From positions 18,333,989 through 18,397,988 of the forward strand of contig NC_084817.1 of assembly GCF_963583255.1 (NCBI RefSeq): a stretch of DNA of 64,000 nucleotides, given 5' to 3'. Origin of the DNA: Pyrus communis. Taxonomy: Eukaryota > Streptophyta > Magnoliopsida > Rosales > Rosaceae. A program made the translations under genes and the position numbers. The notes beneath the pieces were generated by a model. The model did no database searches, was not told the origin of the DNA, and saw nothing but the letters and a program-made list of their open reading frames with translations. Below, piece by piece: positions 1 through 12,347 of the stretch; the stretch's first letter is position 1, and each line of letters begins with the position of its first letter.

Positions 1-947
1 GGATCCTCCTTGTCAAAGGGCCTGGCCTTGGCTGATTCCAGTCAAGTATCCTAGCATGACGCTCGGCCTTTAACTTGTTCACTTCCTCAAAGAACTGCAG
101 GATAAAAGGGTCCTAAGTGGAGTCAGACGCCATTAAAGCTTTCTTTTGTAGGTTTCCATCATTTCTTGAAAGTAGGGAAGATCGGTTAAGGACATGTGGC
201 CTTTCCTTAGACTCAACATATTGGCTGTCAAAATGTGCTCGTTGAAAGTCCCCCGAGTCTCCTACGCCTTTTTGTTGCCCGAAGGTTTGTTGTTTCTTTC
301 CTGGATTGAGGGTTAACCTATGTTGTGGTGGAGGACTGAACCCTTCAGTAACCCTTGGGTCTTTGATCTTTGAGCTTATATAGATAGAATTTTCTCGACA
401 CTGTCTTAAGAAGTGTCAACAGTCAAAGTAAACAGCTCTTGATCATTCCATTTATTTTGTAAAAAGATATCTTCCTCCACATATTTTGCTTCGATATAAA
501 GAAGCTGTGTTGAGAGAAGTCCCATATTGATCGACATTATGGCAAGAAGGTCGTTCCTCACTAAGAACACCCATGTTGAAAACTTGTAAACTCTTGCGTT
601 GGTGAGTACTCTTGTGGTGATTCACAGTTACAGGGGTGATAAGCTCGTAAGACTGAGTCTGTCTAGCCTCGTGGAGCATTTCGAAGAGCTTTTCATATTG
701 TTCTTGGATGATCTCATTTCTGATCATTATCTTGTTGTTATGAGCCTCTAGATCTTCGACCTTGGCTGGAAGAGCAAAATTTTTTCTTTCCTTCCTTCAC
801 TTCCTCACACTAGGCATGAGGGGGTGTCATTCTGCATGTTGTGGCTCCCTTCGCTCCCCATGTTGGAGACGGATGCCTGATCAAATGAGAGTGTACAAAC
901 AATGGAAACCAGCTTGACAAAGATGGAGAGAGTATTAATAAGTTTCG

Positions 948-968
948 TTCCCACAAACGATGCCAAAT
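948..968 (-). other. Primer-binding-like site of the Gypsy element
   Basis: On the minus strand it reads TTTGGCATCGTTTGTGGGAAC immediately downstream of the LTR. This resembles the conserved TTTGGCGCCGTCTGTGGGAAC-type sequence that follows the 5' LTR in many plant Gypsy elements. It fixes the element's orientation as minus. Confidence 0.55.
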
Positions 969-970
969 TT

Positions 971-1492
971 TGATGCACAAAATCAGTGAAGACTTTGGAA
1001 CAACGTAAAGTGTCAAGTTTGCGACCTTCGCTCGATTGCTTCAGTCATCTAGTGAGGATGATATGTAAAGAGATAGAGATAGGGAATCAAACACAAAATA
1101 TACGTGGTTCACCCTAAGTTTGGCTACGTCCACGGAGTAGAAGAGTTTTCATTAATAGTGAAGGGTTTACACAAATACATAGGTTCAAGCATAATCATCA
1201 TTAGTAGATTCTAATGACTAGTTTAAGTATAATAATGACATTCCCCCTTAATTCGAGGCAAATGGTCTTCTTTTATAGTTGAGGAGAGTCTTTAGCTTTC
1301 ATCCACGGTCGATGTGGGACTCTAGGAGCTTTATTTTGACGTTGACATGTGTCGTATTATGATTGATCTCCTGAGTGGAGAGAAACTCTTGTGCTTCGAC
1401 AGGGGTGCCTCAGCATGAACTCTTCAGTGGGTCCTTGAAGGTATGAAGTTAAGCGGTGCTTGGTAATTTTGGGATTGGTCAATTATGGTACA
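971..1492 (-). repeat. LTR of the minus-strand Gypsy-type element (522 bp)
   Basis: Read on the minus strand it starts TGTACCATAATTGACC and ends GTGCATCA, so it has the TG...CA ends of an LTR. The primer-binding-like sequence begins two bases beyond its end. The base pairs just outside (AACAA at 1493-1497) would be one copy of the target duplication. The other copy lies outside the window, so the boundary cannot be confirmed. Confidence 0.55.
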
Positions 1493-4400
1493 AACAAATT
1501 TTATTGGTTAATTGAATTAAACTACCATATTAAAATAATATTTCTAGACATATTTTGACTGTCACTTATCGCTAAATGTTGTTTTAAGTTTCACGTTGTT
1601 TAAGTTTCATTGACCAGTTTAGACTCTTGGTCAAACTACAAGACCCATTTTTGTAATTTGGCTTCACATAAAGCCCCGAGCGTAAACCCACCACTAAGGT
1701 TGTCTCCAACCAAAAAGGCAAAAGATAATCCTCTAGAATTATGGCCTTGCAAGAAATCATTTTTAATGAATAGTGTCACGTCATATTCATATATCATCTC
1801 TAACCAAATAGGTAGCCCTTTAATAATTTATTAGTTTTAACTTTATTAATTAATTTAATTAAACTACTAATAATTATTCGGAGCTGAAAAAGGGGGTTAA
1901 TGATAGTAAACCTGGCATTCATGTTGTCTTTTCCTTGTTCATGTCGTTTTGGTGACATACTTGATATCTTAACAGGTCGTGTCGTGTAATATGGGGGATG
2001 ATAGATGCTAGATATGTGGAGAGGGGGGCTAGTAATTCTAAAAATGGAGGTAAGATTCGAGTTAGTATGTGGGGGAAATGATGGTTGGGGTGGTAAAGAT
2101 GACGGCTGAGGTTGGGGTTGGTGGCTGGGTAATTAGGTTAATGTTTAGTTTATTTTTTATTTAGTTATGATTTTTAAAATTTGAAAAATAAAGATGTTTT
2201 TTTCTCAAAAAATATAATTATTTTTCTTTTCTTTTTTTGTCCAGGTGGCAACATCTCATTGGACTTGTGGGTCTTACATGTGTGCCATGTCAGTGCACTA
2301 ACGGAATTCTGACAGAATTCTAACATAATGATTACATTGATTTTTTAAAACAAATTTTAGGGAGGACATTGATTGATTTTCAAATTCAATGACCAAAATG
2401 AGGATTTATGTCAATTTTAGAGACCATTTGTGATAAAAACCTTTACTTTAATTTTCAATGGCAATGAGAGGTTTTCAATTTGTTTTCCTTAAGCCTTGGC
2501 TCCCGCATCATTTCCTCTTGTCGAAGAAAACTCGTTCTCAAGTTTTATTTGAGTAAACTTCAAGCCAAATTGCGAAGTGTAGCAACCATTCTTTCCTGCA
2601 ATGCTTTGTTTTCTTCTTCTAACTTACAAACATATATGTTGCATAGAATGTAAGGAGGTTGGTCATCTCTTGAGCTCGAATATGTTATTAGGATACCCAT
2701 AAAATGTATTAAAAGTTAAAACACTTAAACAATTCATTCCTTCCACTCAACCTCTTGATGAAAGTATGTATAAAATCCCACCAAATTGTGTTATGGAATT
2801 GAAACTCGGCAAAAGTTTGTGCTACCTTTGTCCATACGTTGGTGATGATTTATCGTCTTGTGTGTCCAAATTTGAATGTCGTCTTCAAATTTTTACCATC
2901 GTGAACTTGATAGGATTAAAAACACACCACAAAGTAGCACACAAATGTCCTATTGATTTTCTTTGTTAACACTAAGATTTGTCAATTGTAGCATATGAAA
3001 ATAAGGGTCTTTCCCGCAGAAGATTGTTTTATATAACTACTTAAAATGTCACAAAAACTTGGCTGCTATTCCTACTGGCCAGCCACCAAAAAATAATTAA
3101 TAGACCGACTTATACTTATCTAAAGTCTACGAAATTTTATATGCAAATACTAGACACACAGAGTTACATTCGCACAAATCTTTGGGATTTTTGGAGTTAA
3201 TTTGCTATTTAAATTAAATCGAACAAAAACAGAACATAAACAAATTTTTAAGTAGTTCACAAATTAAGAAAAACGAGTTAGGGGAATTTTTATCCACCAC
3301 CAAATAATCATACAAACATGTTATGTTTCATTCAAATTCCTTCTATTTCTAGATGTAGATACTCAAGTTGGCTCAATGTTAGAACTCAACCTATTACTCT
3401 TTCTTATGTAGTATGTTAAGAGAATGGCTTTTTTCAACTTAACTTAGTCCCTAGCATGTAATCTAGAATGGCGTTTTCATAGATTTAACAAATAGAAATC
3501 ATTAAGAATGGAAAGAGTTTGAGTCATCACAAGGCATCGTAAGTACTGGCATTGTTTTAGTTATCCTAGAAATTGGTTCACATGTTAATCGCAATTAACA
3601 AGTACTACTCTAGAACATATGTAGGTCCTCATTCGACAAGGGCAGACACACACATATTCATAGTATTAGAATCCTAGATATGCTTACTAAGTATGAATCC
3701 ATAGAAAACACATAAATAATTCATCAATGAGACAAGTAATGAACCAATTTTCATCCATTCATAAAAGTAATTCAAACGAAATGTCATAATAAACTTGCAA
3801 TCATATTCGGTGCTTCAAACAGCCCCTAACTACTAAAAATTTAGTTACACAATTCTTAAATTAAAACAAAAGATAGACATGAGTTTGAGAAAATAGAACC
3901 GAAAGAAATCGACTGAGGCTTCCTCTTTCCTTCGTTCCCCAACGCAGCAGCCTTACCTTTTTTCCTTGATTTCCTTCCTTTTTTTCTATCTTTTTTTTTC
4001 CACCTTTTTTTCCACCCTTTGCCGCTACAACCTGCAGCCCTTTTCTTCTTTTCTGCTGGCACAGTTTTTTCTCCATAACTCACCCCACTAACAGTCATTT
4101 AGTGATGACAATAAGTGAGAGGAAATACTAAAACAATTGTAACTCTTTGGGCAGCCTTTATGCCCATTACTCCCACTTAATTTTCCATTTCCTCTGATAT
4201 TTAAATAGGTGTCAGCTGGGTTGTTATTGGCTGCATCAGTTTTGGCTGCTAGTTTTATTGGATTTATTGTTTTTAATGTCTTCTTGTCAGTTACAAACTG
4301 CTCAGCCTTTTGGGAATCTTTCAGTGTTAAAACGGCCATAACTTCTTCTAGAAAAATGATATTAACAATCTGTAAAATGCTCCTGAAAATAGATATCCAT

Positions 4401-5079
4401 AGCTTTCCAAGCATATAAGGCTGTCCGACATTTGCTTCCAAAATCAATTGACTTGCATAGGCAGTTTTGGTGAATTTGTTACTTAAAATCTTGCTTGTGC
4501 TATTTTTCTTTTCTTTGATTGACAAATCCTACAAAACACAAAAACAAAGTAAATAGCTCAAAAATATAAGAAACTAACTAAAAAAAGACAAGTAAATTTG
4601 ATGTAAAATATACATAAATATGAGCTTATCAGAACTTCATTGATGGACTTCATATTGCGTCCTTGATTAATCACTTCATCCAAATACTTTCCAGCATCAT
4701 AAACATCACAATCACGGTTGAGAGAACGTTAATAACAAAGTGAAAAATGGTTACCTAGAAGTGAGACGAAAAAAAATAAGAAAAAATCAATTTCAGAAGG
4801 TAAATTGAGATTGAATGACAGATTTATGAGCATTTCAATTAATAAGCCCATAGAGCAAGTTTGAAAACAGAAAAAGGAAAATCAAGAAGAAAAAGGTTTT
4901 GGCCAAATACAGACAGGAAGGGACAGAAAAAGGGGCAGGGTTTGAAGAACCCTAACACAAGCGGAGTTGGCGACAAAGCATACTGCTAGGCATCACAGGC
5001 AAGTTTATATTTCAAATCCAATTTTTCTGTCTTTCATATGCAAATCACTGCTAAAACCTCACTGTAAACCCCCCAAAAC
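1493..5079. other. Intergenic, no supported gene
   Basis: AT-rich sequence with short open frames only. Positions 3900-4100 are pyrimidine-rich on the plus strand, so their minus-strand translation is a Lys/Arg low-complexity run with no domain. The last 150 bases before the mTERF start code are presumably its promoter and 5' UTR. No TATA box stands out. Confidence 0.6.
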
Positions 5080-6228
5080 ATGATAACCCTAATTAACAAA
5101 AAGCTAATCTCACTCTCACTAACCTCTGTCGGGCTTCACAAATCCCCTCTCTGCAACTCAATCTCTCTCTTTTTCTACTCTTCGTCCCGACCCAAAAAGT
5201 GGAAATCAAAGCCCAAAATTGCAGTAGCTGAATACTTAATCAGCCAGCACCAGTTTTCCCCAGAAGCCGCTCTGAAAGCCGCATCAACAGTCGCTTATCT
5301 GAAAAGCCCTGCTGAATCCAGTTCGGTGATTTCGTTTCTCAGGGAAAGCGGCTTCTCGAAAACCCATCTGGAAAATGTGGTTAAAAGGGTCCCCAGGATT
5401 CTTACTGCCAATCCTGACATTGTCCTCAAACCCAAATTCAAGGTTTTCCAGGACTCGGGCTTTTCGGATTCCGACATTGTTGATATTGTGTCCTCTGACC
5501 CCTGGATTCTGTTGCGAAGTGCCGCTAATCAGCTTGGCCCTGCTCTGTTGGTGCTGAAGAACATTCTCGGATCGAATGCTAGTGTGCTCAAGGTTTTAAA
5601 GTTGTCTGGGGGTGTTCTTAAATATGACTTGGAGAAGACATTGATGTCCAATGTTGAGGTCTTACAGAGTTATGGTATAAAATCGTCACAAATTATCAAA
5701 TACATTTTTCATTTTCCGAGATTTTTTGTGCATAAGCCGGAGAGCATTGTGGATGTTATTAAAAGGGTTGACGAGATGGGTTTCGATATGAAGTCCAAGA
5801 GGTTCCTCTCAGCAATTCGGATCATGACTTCGCTCACTGTCGAGACATGGGAACGGAAGGTGAAGCTTTTCAAGAGTTTGGGGCTTTCAGAAGATGATAT
5901 CTCAGCGGTGTTTAGGAGGGTACCCCAGGTGTTTGGAGTATCTGAGAAGAAGATTGAGGAGGTTATAGAGGTGCTTCTCAGCACTGGCAAGTATGATATC
6001 TCGTTTATAGTTAATCATCCAGAATTGCTTATTTATAGTGTCAAGCACAGGCTGAAACCACGACTACAAGTTATGGAGATCCTTGAAAAGAAAAAACTAC
6101 TTGGGAAAACACCTACTTTGACCACAATCTGCAAGTACTCTGAACAGAAGTTTGCTGAATTATATGTTGTTCCTTATACAAATGAACTTGAAGGAAGAGT
6201 GCATGGAGTGGAAATCAAGATCTCCTGA
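5080..6228 (+). CDS. mTERF domain-containing protein, organellar
   Basis: Intronless reading frame of 382 residues. The N-terminus (about residues 1-45) is rich in Ser, Leu and Lys with almost no acidic residues and has FFYSSSRPKKW, as expected of a mitochondrial or plastid transit peptide. The rest is a chain of about 30-residue mTERF repeats with the recurring pattern of a Pro after a hydrophobic helix: VVKRVPRIL near 107, IVSSDPWIL near 135, IFHFPRFF near 210, VFRRVPQVF near 283, IVNHPELLIY near 312. mTERF proteins are alpha-solenoids that bind organellar nucleic acid and act in transcription, RNA maturation or translation. Angiosperms have dozens, and this one looks like the intronless, tandemly expanded class. 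The start is the first ATG in a frame beginning with the presequence. The exact paralogue and target organelle cannot be told from sequence. Confidence 0.93.
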   Translation: MITLINKKLISLSLTSVGLHKSPLCNSISLFFYSSSRPKKWKSKPKIAVAEYLISQHQFSPEAALKAASTVAYLKSPAESSSVISFLRESGFSKTHLENVVKRVPRILTANPDIVLKPKFKVFQDSGFSDSDIVDIVSSDPWILLRSAANQLGPALLVLKNILGSNASVLKVLKLSGGVLKYDLEKTLMSNVEVLQSYGIKSSQIIKYIFHFPRFFVHKPESIVDVIKRVDEMGFDMKSKRFLSAIRIMTSLTVETWERKVKLFKSLGLSEDDISAVFRRVPQVFGVSEKKIEEVIEVLLSTGKYDISFIVNHPELLIYSVKHRLKPRLQVMEILEKKKLLGKTPTLTTICKYSEQKFAELYVVPYTNELEGRVHGVEIKIS

Positions 6229-8316
6229 TTATTGCTGAGGTATTTTCTTTTGTGCACTTCTGTTTCTTTCTTTCATTCTTTGTAAGGATGTAACTTTCAC
6301 ATTAATGTGATCTTCGATCAATGTCCTAACTGCTTCGTTTATGAAATTCTTTGAACTTTGAATTCGATGGGAGGAGTGACTAACATTTCTGAAGTTTTTT
6401 AAAATTTGAATGCTATATAAAGGGGTGACCATCGAACAAGTAACGATATTTGCTGCTGAAAGTTATGCTTAGGCCCTTTTAGGCTCTAGGTTACCAATAT
6501 CTTGACCTAAGGTTATTAGTTTCTGCTGTGTGTTTTGACTCTTACGGTTGCATATGTTTTTACTTTGGTCTTCCTTGTTTGTATATTAGTGATCATGATT
6601 TAAATAAAGATAAGTTTGCTTCCCAGATGGTGAGCGAGATATTAACTCTTTATTGCATTGCAGTCTGCAAACTTATTGTTCAACAGTATGATCTCTAATC
6701 GAAGTACATGTAGTTTCATTGAGTTCATCTATCCGAGAGTGAATATTAAATTTCACTATAGAGTTTCTTTTTATAATACCTGTGATGCTGATAGAAAACT
6801 GATGATTAGGGGTTAATTGTATATCTCTATTTAGGACCATTTGGGCCTGTTGTTTGCCTCATTTTCACTTCTATGGAAAAATCGACTTGATTGCAGTTGT
6901 AGTTGTAGTTCTATGCAATGCTGCTGTTAATTCCTCAGGTGATAACATATTGCAGAGCCACAGAAAACTCTGTTTGACACTTGGGAATGAATGTCAAAGC
7001 TTGTATACTTCTGTACTCAAAAGGCAAAGTGGTAAGGGATGCCAAGGAAAGGCCCAATTTTTTAATCCCTTGAGGGTAGCCAAGTGGTGAGGGAGGGTAG
7101 ATTAATGAACTAGGATTAAGATGAGTCATGAGTTTGACTCCTCCGGTGTATAACCGAAAAAAGGGCAGTTCCTCTGAAGAGGAGATTTTCGGATGTTCCT
7201 GTTCTGATACCAATACATGGACTTGTGAAACTCAACTTTTAGTTAGATTGGACCATTCAAGTACTAGCTTTTTGAGTCCTAATTGCTTTTATTTTTACCA
7301 ATATGGCCTAACGTATCCATCTTTACTACTTCAAAGTCGAACCCCTCTTTTAAGCTCATAGGCCATCATAATAATTCAAACTATTTCCATACCTGAAACA
7401 TTTTTATGTAAATTAAACTTCATACGTCAAAGTTATCTAAAGTGGATGTGTTCATCATATGCACCTGAGTTCAAATCCTTCTCACTGTTTCATTCAACTT
7501 TCACGGTTTCACCTATGTTTCAATATTTTATGAAGGGACGATGTTAGGGTATTAATGTTGTTTACAGTGTGTTTGAGAATGATAGAGATATAGGAGGAAT
7601 CATTGTGTTTATGGGTCTGTGACATCATCCGTCTCTCACCTCACACACTTTTTGAAATTCAACTTCTCCGTCCATGTTCACTTCACCGTACATGTCTCAA
7701 ATTCTCAATGATGCATAAGATAAGCAAGGTCAACAAACATAGATGGTGCCCTTCGATTTCTCCATTATTTTTCGCTAACTTTAGACTTGGGCTAGCTTGC
7801 TTGCCCGCCATGTTTGTTGAACTTTTTTTTTTTTATATTTTTTATCTCAACTTATGTATTAAATGAACAGAAGACTATGAATTAGTTAAGTGAGCACGGT
7901 ATTAATAGTACATGTGGGTTAGTCGATTGGACAGACACTGCTCGCTCCCTTGTACTCCAGTTTGAACTTGTTCATAGATTAGAGTGGTTAAGAATATCGC
8001 AGGATAATACAATATTATGAAAATCCATGTTAGCATGGTATTATGAAATCCAATTCCTTGCTTGTTGAGGAGTATACATTGGGAAGTTTATACTATGTTT
8101 TATTGTATGACATGCACTGGAATAATGAATGATTAAATGCGTGGTCAAGGGTCCAATGAACAATAATTTAACGACCATAACTCACTGTATCATTTAAGGG
8201 AGTTGCAATGGCTTTGACTGCATTTCAAATTTTAGTGTTTGTGGCTTGCAATTTAAACAAGAGAAGCAGTGCTTAGCAGGTTAAGTGAGGAGATACAGAC
8301 GATGTACTTTTTCATA
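6229..8316. other. 3' flank of mTERF and intergenic sequence
   Basis: Begins with the likely mTERF 3' UTR. At about 7076-7160 there is a tRNA-like stretch (TAGCCAAGTGG resembling box A, then GAGTTTGACTCC resembling box B), possibly a decayed SINE, without visible target duplications. Nothing else is recognisable. Confidence 0.5.
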
Positions 8317-8712
8317 AGAGCACCTCAAAAAGAAATGTCAAAATTCTAGGTGTAATATCACCGTGCATATTTGATCTCAAAAATCTTTCTAAACGAAGTG
8401 TTATTTGCCAACTAGATTTAAAAGCTTTGTGATTAGGAGTCTAATTTGATATCAATGTCAAATTTATTTTTAATTAATTTTAATGGTGGATCCCTTATTT
8501 CACTAATATTTCAACATATAAAAATTTTGTTTCAACATTTTTTAAATAATTACAAGCATTTTAAACTCTATTTTAATAAGAAAATAACATTTGACAATTC
8601 GGTAGGAGAAATACAAAATTTGATATAAGACTTCAGATTGCCACATCAGTTATCAATTTGAATTGGACTGTTATAATTTGACATTTCCTTTGGAGATGGT
8701 TTAAGGGTTGGT
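8317..8712. mobile_element. Possible MITE with degenerate inverted ends
   Basis: The left end reads GCACCTCAAAAAGAAATGTC and the right end, reverse-complemented, CATCTCCAAAGGAAATGTC. These share about 15 of 19 positions and face each other about 390 bp apart around an AT-rich centre. No clean target duplication was found, so boundaries are rough. Confidence 0.35.
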
Positions 8713-9332
8713 TTGAGATTGTGGTGCTTTAAAAAAAAAACAACTTATTAAAAAAGTTAGAACTTAAATTTGTTTGGTAAAATGTGTTTTTTTTTAAACT
8801 ACTGTCAATGAAAGTAGAAAAGCAGAAACAGGGTTTACCATGCTTCTAAGAAAAAGTTTTTTTTTTTTTTTTTTTTAATTTTTTATCCAAAGCATAGTAA
8901 TCAATTCTCATTTAATGAAATTTTCAAAATAGCAAGTATACCACTACATGTTTTATAAAATTACAATATTTGCACCTATATTATTGTCTTTAACAATTAT
9001 TATATCACATTAAGTACTATATCTTTTTTTAGTCATTTAACATATTCAAAACAATTAACTTAAAAGTTTACCACATTCAAACACTGCTTTTTTATTTATT
9101 TATTTATTATTATTATTATTAAAAGCATTTTTACAAAAAAAAAAAGTTTACCAAACACCCACTTTATTTTACAGCTTTTTATTCTCACAGCACAACAAAA
9201 ACAGTTTTTTAAAAAAAAACACAACAATACCAAACTAGCCCTAAGTAGTTTATGTTATACCAACAATAAGATATTTACAAAGATTTTAAAAATTCATTTA
9301 CAGTGTCACAAATGGACTATTTGCAACTTGGT

Positions 9333-9511
9333 GTTTTTTTTTTTTAATTGAACAAATAATATTATCTACACTAAGGATGACGGGTTAGGCTAAATCTCAT
9401 AATGAGCTAGCAATAATGTGGTTCAAATTCTCCTTAGGTTGAAATCGAACATAAGATCTCTCACTTGTAAATGAAGAGAAATAGCATTATACCGTTGTAC
9501 TAAGTGACCGT
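9333..9511 (-). mobile_element. tRNA-derived SINE (family A), minus strand
   Basis: Flanked by the 8-bp direct repeat AACTTGGT (9325-9332 and 9512-9519). Poly-T at the left end is the A-tail of a minus-strand insertion. On the minus strand the head has GGTCACTTAGTACAACGG and, about 45 bases on, TATGTTCGATTTC, which match the spacing of RNA polymerase III boxes A and B. The 3' part contains TTAGTGTAGATAATATT, which recurs in the copy at 17504-17639. Confidence 0.8.
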
Positions 9512-9691
9512 AACTTGGTATTAAACTCATCATAAATATATATTGTCTTTATTATCTATAGAAGTCAAACTTCGAAACTTACTCCAATCAAGTGGAGACA
9601 AATATTAATTCCCCAAAAGCCAATTGATCTGCTTCTATGTATGGAAGGTGGTGCAACATTTTCATACTACTCTTGCCTTGCATCCTGATTA

Positions 9692-10025
9692 TAAAATTTA
9701 CATTCGGTTTGTGATATTTCATGTGTGATCAATTAAGTCAAATACGGTGTGAATAATGTCTATGCATTCTAGTGCAGGTTTGAACTCCATTAATTATTTT
9801 TTCTCTTAACAACTAACAATTTAACATATTAACAGTATTGTTCGTAAAAAAAAATAATTAAAATTTACATTCGGTTTGTTATCCCTCATGTGTGATCAGT
9901 TAAGTCAAATACGGTGTGGATAATGTCTATGCATTCTGGTGCTTTGAACTCCATCAATTATTTTCCCTCCTAATAACTAACAATTTAACCTATTAACACT
10001 ATTTGTTTGTAAAAAAATAAAAATA
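9692..10025 (+). repeat. Tandem duplication, unit about 167 bp
   Basis: TAAAATTTACATTCGGTTTG at 9692 recurs at 9859, and the following text (TCAAATACGGTGTG, AATGTCTATGCATTCT, ACTAACAATTTAAC) repeats in the same order with a few substitutions. No coding content. Confidence 0.85.
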
Positions 10026-11522
10026 AAAAATAAATATGTGTGTGGACTAGTTATGGTGGGTGACTTAAAGTATATTTGGTTTTGTTTTTCTCTACGAACC
10101 TATGTTAAGACTCGAACATCCAACTCAAAATCAACTAATATCAAATCAATAGAGAGGTGAGAAAGGCTAAGAAGACTCTCCGCCACTTCATCATTTTGGC
10201 ACAATATTTATGATGTTGACTTGAATCCCAAAAAGATGAGGTGATGTAGAGCCCATAGAGAGTCTCATTTTCAAACTTTTTATATAATTGTTCAAGGCCT
10301 TGGGATTAATGATGTATCATGTAAGATTTTGTACTCTTTTCATCATGAGATAGAGTGAGAATTTTTTCGGCTTAGACATGCATGGAAGGCCCCAAATAAA
10401 AGTAAAGTCTAATCCTAATTCCTAAGGCAAGTTGTGGTTAGAGGGGTCATACTTTTTCCAAGCTCTCAAGTACATTTCTCTCTCACTTCATCATGACATC
10501 CACACTTTGCTTAATCCCATTCCTCTTTTTTTATGATGAACTCTGCGGATCCCATCCCTTATTTTCTAGGCTTTCGATCTGCTTTTCACAACCCTCTTGG
10601 GTTTATTAGTCTAAGCAAATTCAGTTAACCAATGCATTGCTCATATTCTAACAACTCACCAGCCGCCACTACATCTTGTGTTTGGCTATAGAGAGTTGGA
10701 AAGAGAGAGAAAGGATAGAAAATTAGAATTTAAAATGTAAGTTTGGTAATTTCTCTCACATATTTGGAAGATTAAGAAGCAATCTTTTAACTTATAAATG
10801 ATATTTAATTTTTCTTATTCACGCACTATTTGATAGGTAAAAAGTGTAGCATACTGTTTTTAGCTAAATTGACTACATTTTGCAAATGGTTATCTAAATT
10901 TGATTGATATTTTATTTTCATTTCTATCACTTGCCTATTATCTCTTGGAATTTCTCAAAGGAATCAATCTCTTTCTTTGTCACTTATCGTTTAAAACAGT
11001 ATAAATTTTCGCATTATATTTGTCTTGAGATATCTTTATAGATGTGTCAAATTGTGATTTGCAGGTGAACATATCAAACGAACCACGAAGCAATGTTCGT
11101 TATTATGCCTAATGGTAGTTACACCAAGTGATTTGTATGAAATGATATGCAACCTGAATCACTAAGCAATTATTTATAAATCCCATCAAGATGAAGGGGT
11201 GTAAAATCACTAGGAATGACTTAAGAAGACCTCCAAAATTCTTGTGGGGTTCAATTCAATTGAAGAGAAGTGGTTTGGTAGTTGTTCACTTGCTTTGTGG
11301 GCACTAGCAATCATCAAACAAGGCTCGTGGCCTTTTACTTTCCCGTGCACCTTTCTTCTAAAAAACTTAAACATGTTTTGGAAGCATAGAGAAAAGTAAA
11401 GGCTACGAAAGAAGCAATGTCTTGTGACCCTGTGACCCCATTTCAAAGGGTGCAAAAAGTAGTGTCACAACAAATGTCAAACACATGTTGAAGAGTGCCA
11501 AGTAGGGGTGGGCATTTCTCCC
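10026..11522. other. Intergenic, no supported gene
   Basis: AT-rich sequence with only short frames. I see no domain, tRNA or element end here. Confidence 0.55.
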
Positions 11523-11686
11523 GGAGGTGGATTGTTTGCCCTCCTATTTCCATACTCTCTTCATGCTCTCTTATTTGTGTGGTCATGGTTAAGCCACATA
11601 TAAAATGTCGACGCGGTTTAACGTGACCACACATCACCGGAGGGCATGAAAAAACATGAAAATGGAAGGGCATACAATCCATCTCC
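11523..11686. mobile_element. Mutator-type MITE (164 bp)
   Basis: Terminal inverted repeats of about 30 bp: the left end starts GGAGGTGGATTGTTTGCCCT and the reverse-complemented right end GGAGATGGATTGTATGCCCT. It is flanked by a 9-bp near-identical duplication (ATTTCTCCC at 11514-11522, TTTTCTCCC at 11687-11695). Nine-bp duplications are characteristic of the Mutator superfamily. The centre carries GGTTAAGCCAC and a facing GGTTTAAC as in the copy at 13802. Confidence 0.75.
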
Positions 11687-12347
11687 TTTTCTCCCAAGGA
11701 TCGAAACCGAACTCGGACTGAATCGGAAAAAAACCTTTCGGTTCGATTCTTTTTTTGCTGATTTCGGTACAGGTGCAAAAAATAGAACTTGTTCTATATA
11801 AATCGGTTCGGTATCTGTCCTATGTTTATTATCGAACCGTACCATGCCCAGGCTTAGTGCCAAGGGAAAATTTTGACGACTGTCTAGTATCAATTTACAA
11901 GACTTGATACATTTCCGATACTTTATTTATATTTATTAAAGAGTGTTGAAAGAAAAAATATTAATTGTTATGGGATATCAGTTTATAGTATTTTATACAG
12001 TCTTTTAATACTTTGTCAATACTTATTACAAGTGAATTGATATTTGGCCAGTGTTTGGTAATATGGACGACTAATCTCTCAAATATTATTAATGTATTAA
12101 ATATTGTAAATTATTAGTCGATATCAGTCAATTACTGCGGAAAAAAAAGAGTAGGGAAAGGAAAAAAAAAAGAGAAGGACAGAGAAGCTAAATACATCAA
12201 ATAAAGGCAAAAGCAGAGGAAAGCTGTCAAAGTCTCTCACCTTTCTTTTAAAAGCCAATCCAAAACACACATCAAAAGCCCAAAAACACACAATTTCAGC
12301 AAGAAAGCAGAGCAGAGCACATGATCTAAGCAACAAACAATCAAAAG
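11687..12347. other. Upstream region of the acidic-protein gene
   Basis: AT-rich upstream sequence becoming purine-rich from about 12130. The segment 12240-12347 is the likely 5' UTR. No TATA element was assigned with confidence. Confidence 0.4.

Larger units (their letters stand above)
1..1492 (-). mobile_element. 5' part of a Gypsy-type LTR retrotransposon, cut by the window start
   Basis: On the minus strand an LTR (1492 to 971) is followed directly by a primer-binding-like stretch (968 to 948) and then by decayed internal sequence running off the window. An open stretch at 727-452 encodes a Gln/Glu-rich helix-prone segment (EQYEKLFEMLHEARQTQ) that could be gag remnant, but I cannot match it firmly to a gag domain. 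No pol motif is present because the element continues to the left of base 1. The order LTR, PBS, gag-like is that of Ty3/Gypsy elements. The internal sequence is broken by stops, so the copy is inactive. Confidence 0.6.

Noticed and set aside
3856..4525. Lys-rich and 145-residue minus-strand frames
   Set aside because: The Lys-rich one is the complement of a pyrimidine tract. The longer one has no domain and no flanking gene signals.
7076..7160. Functional tRNA gene
   Set aside because: Box-like motifs are present but no cloverleaf with paired acceptor ends can be drawn. More likely a SINE remnant.
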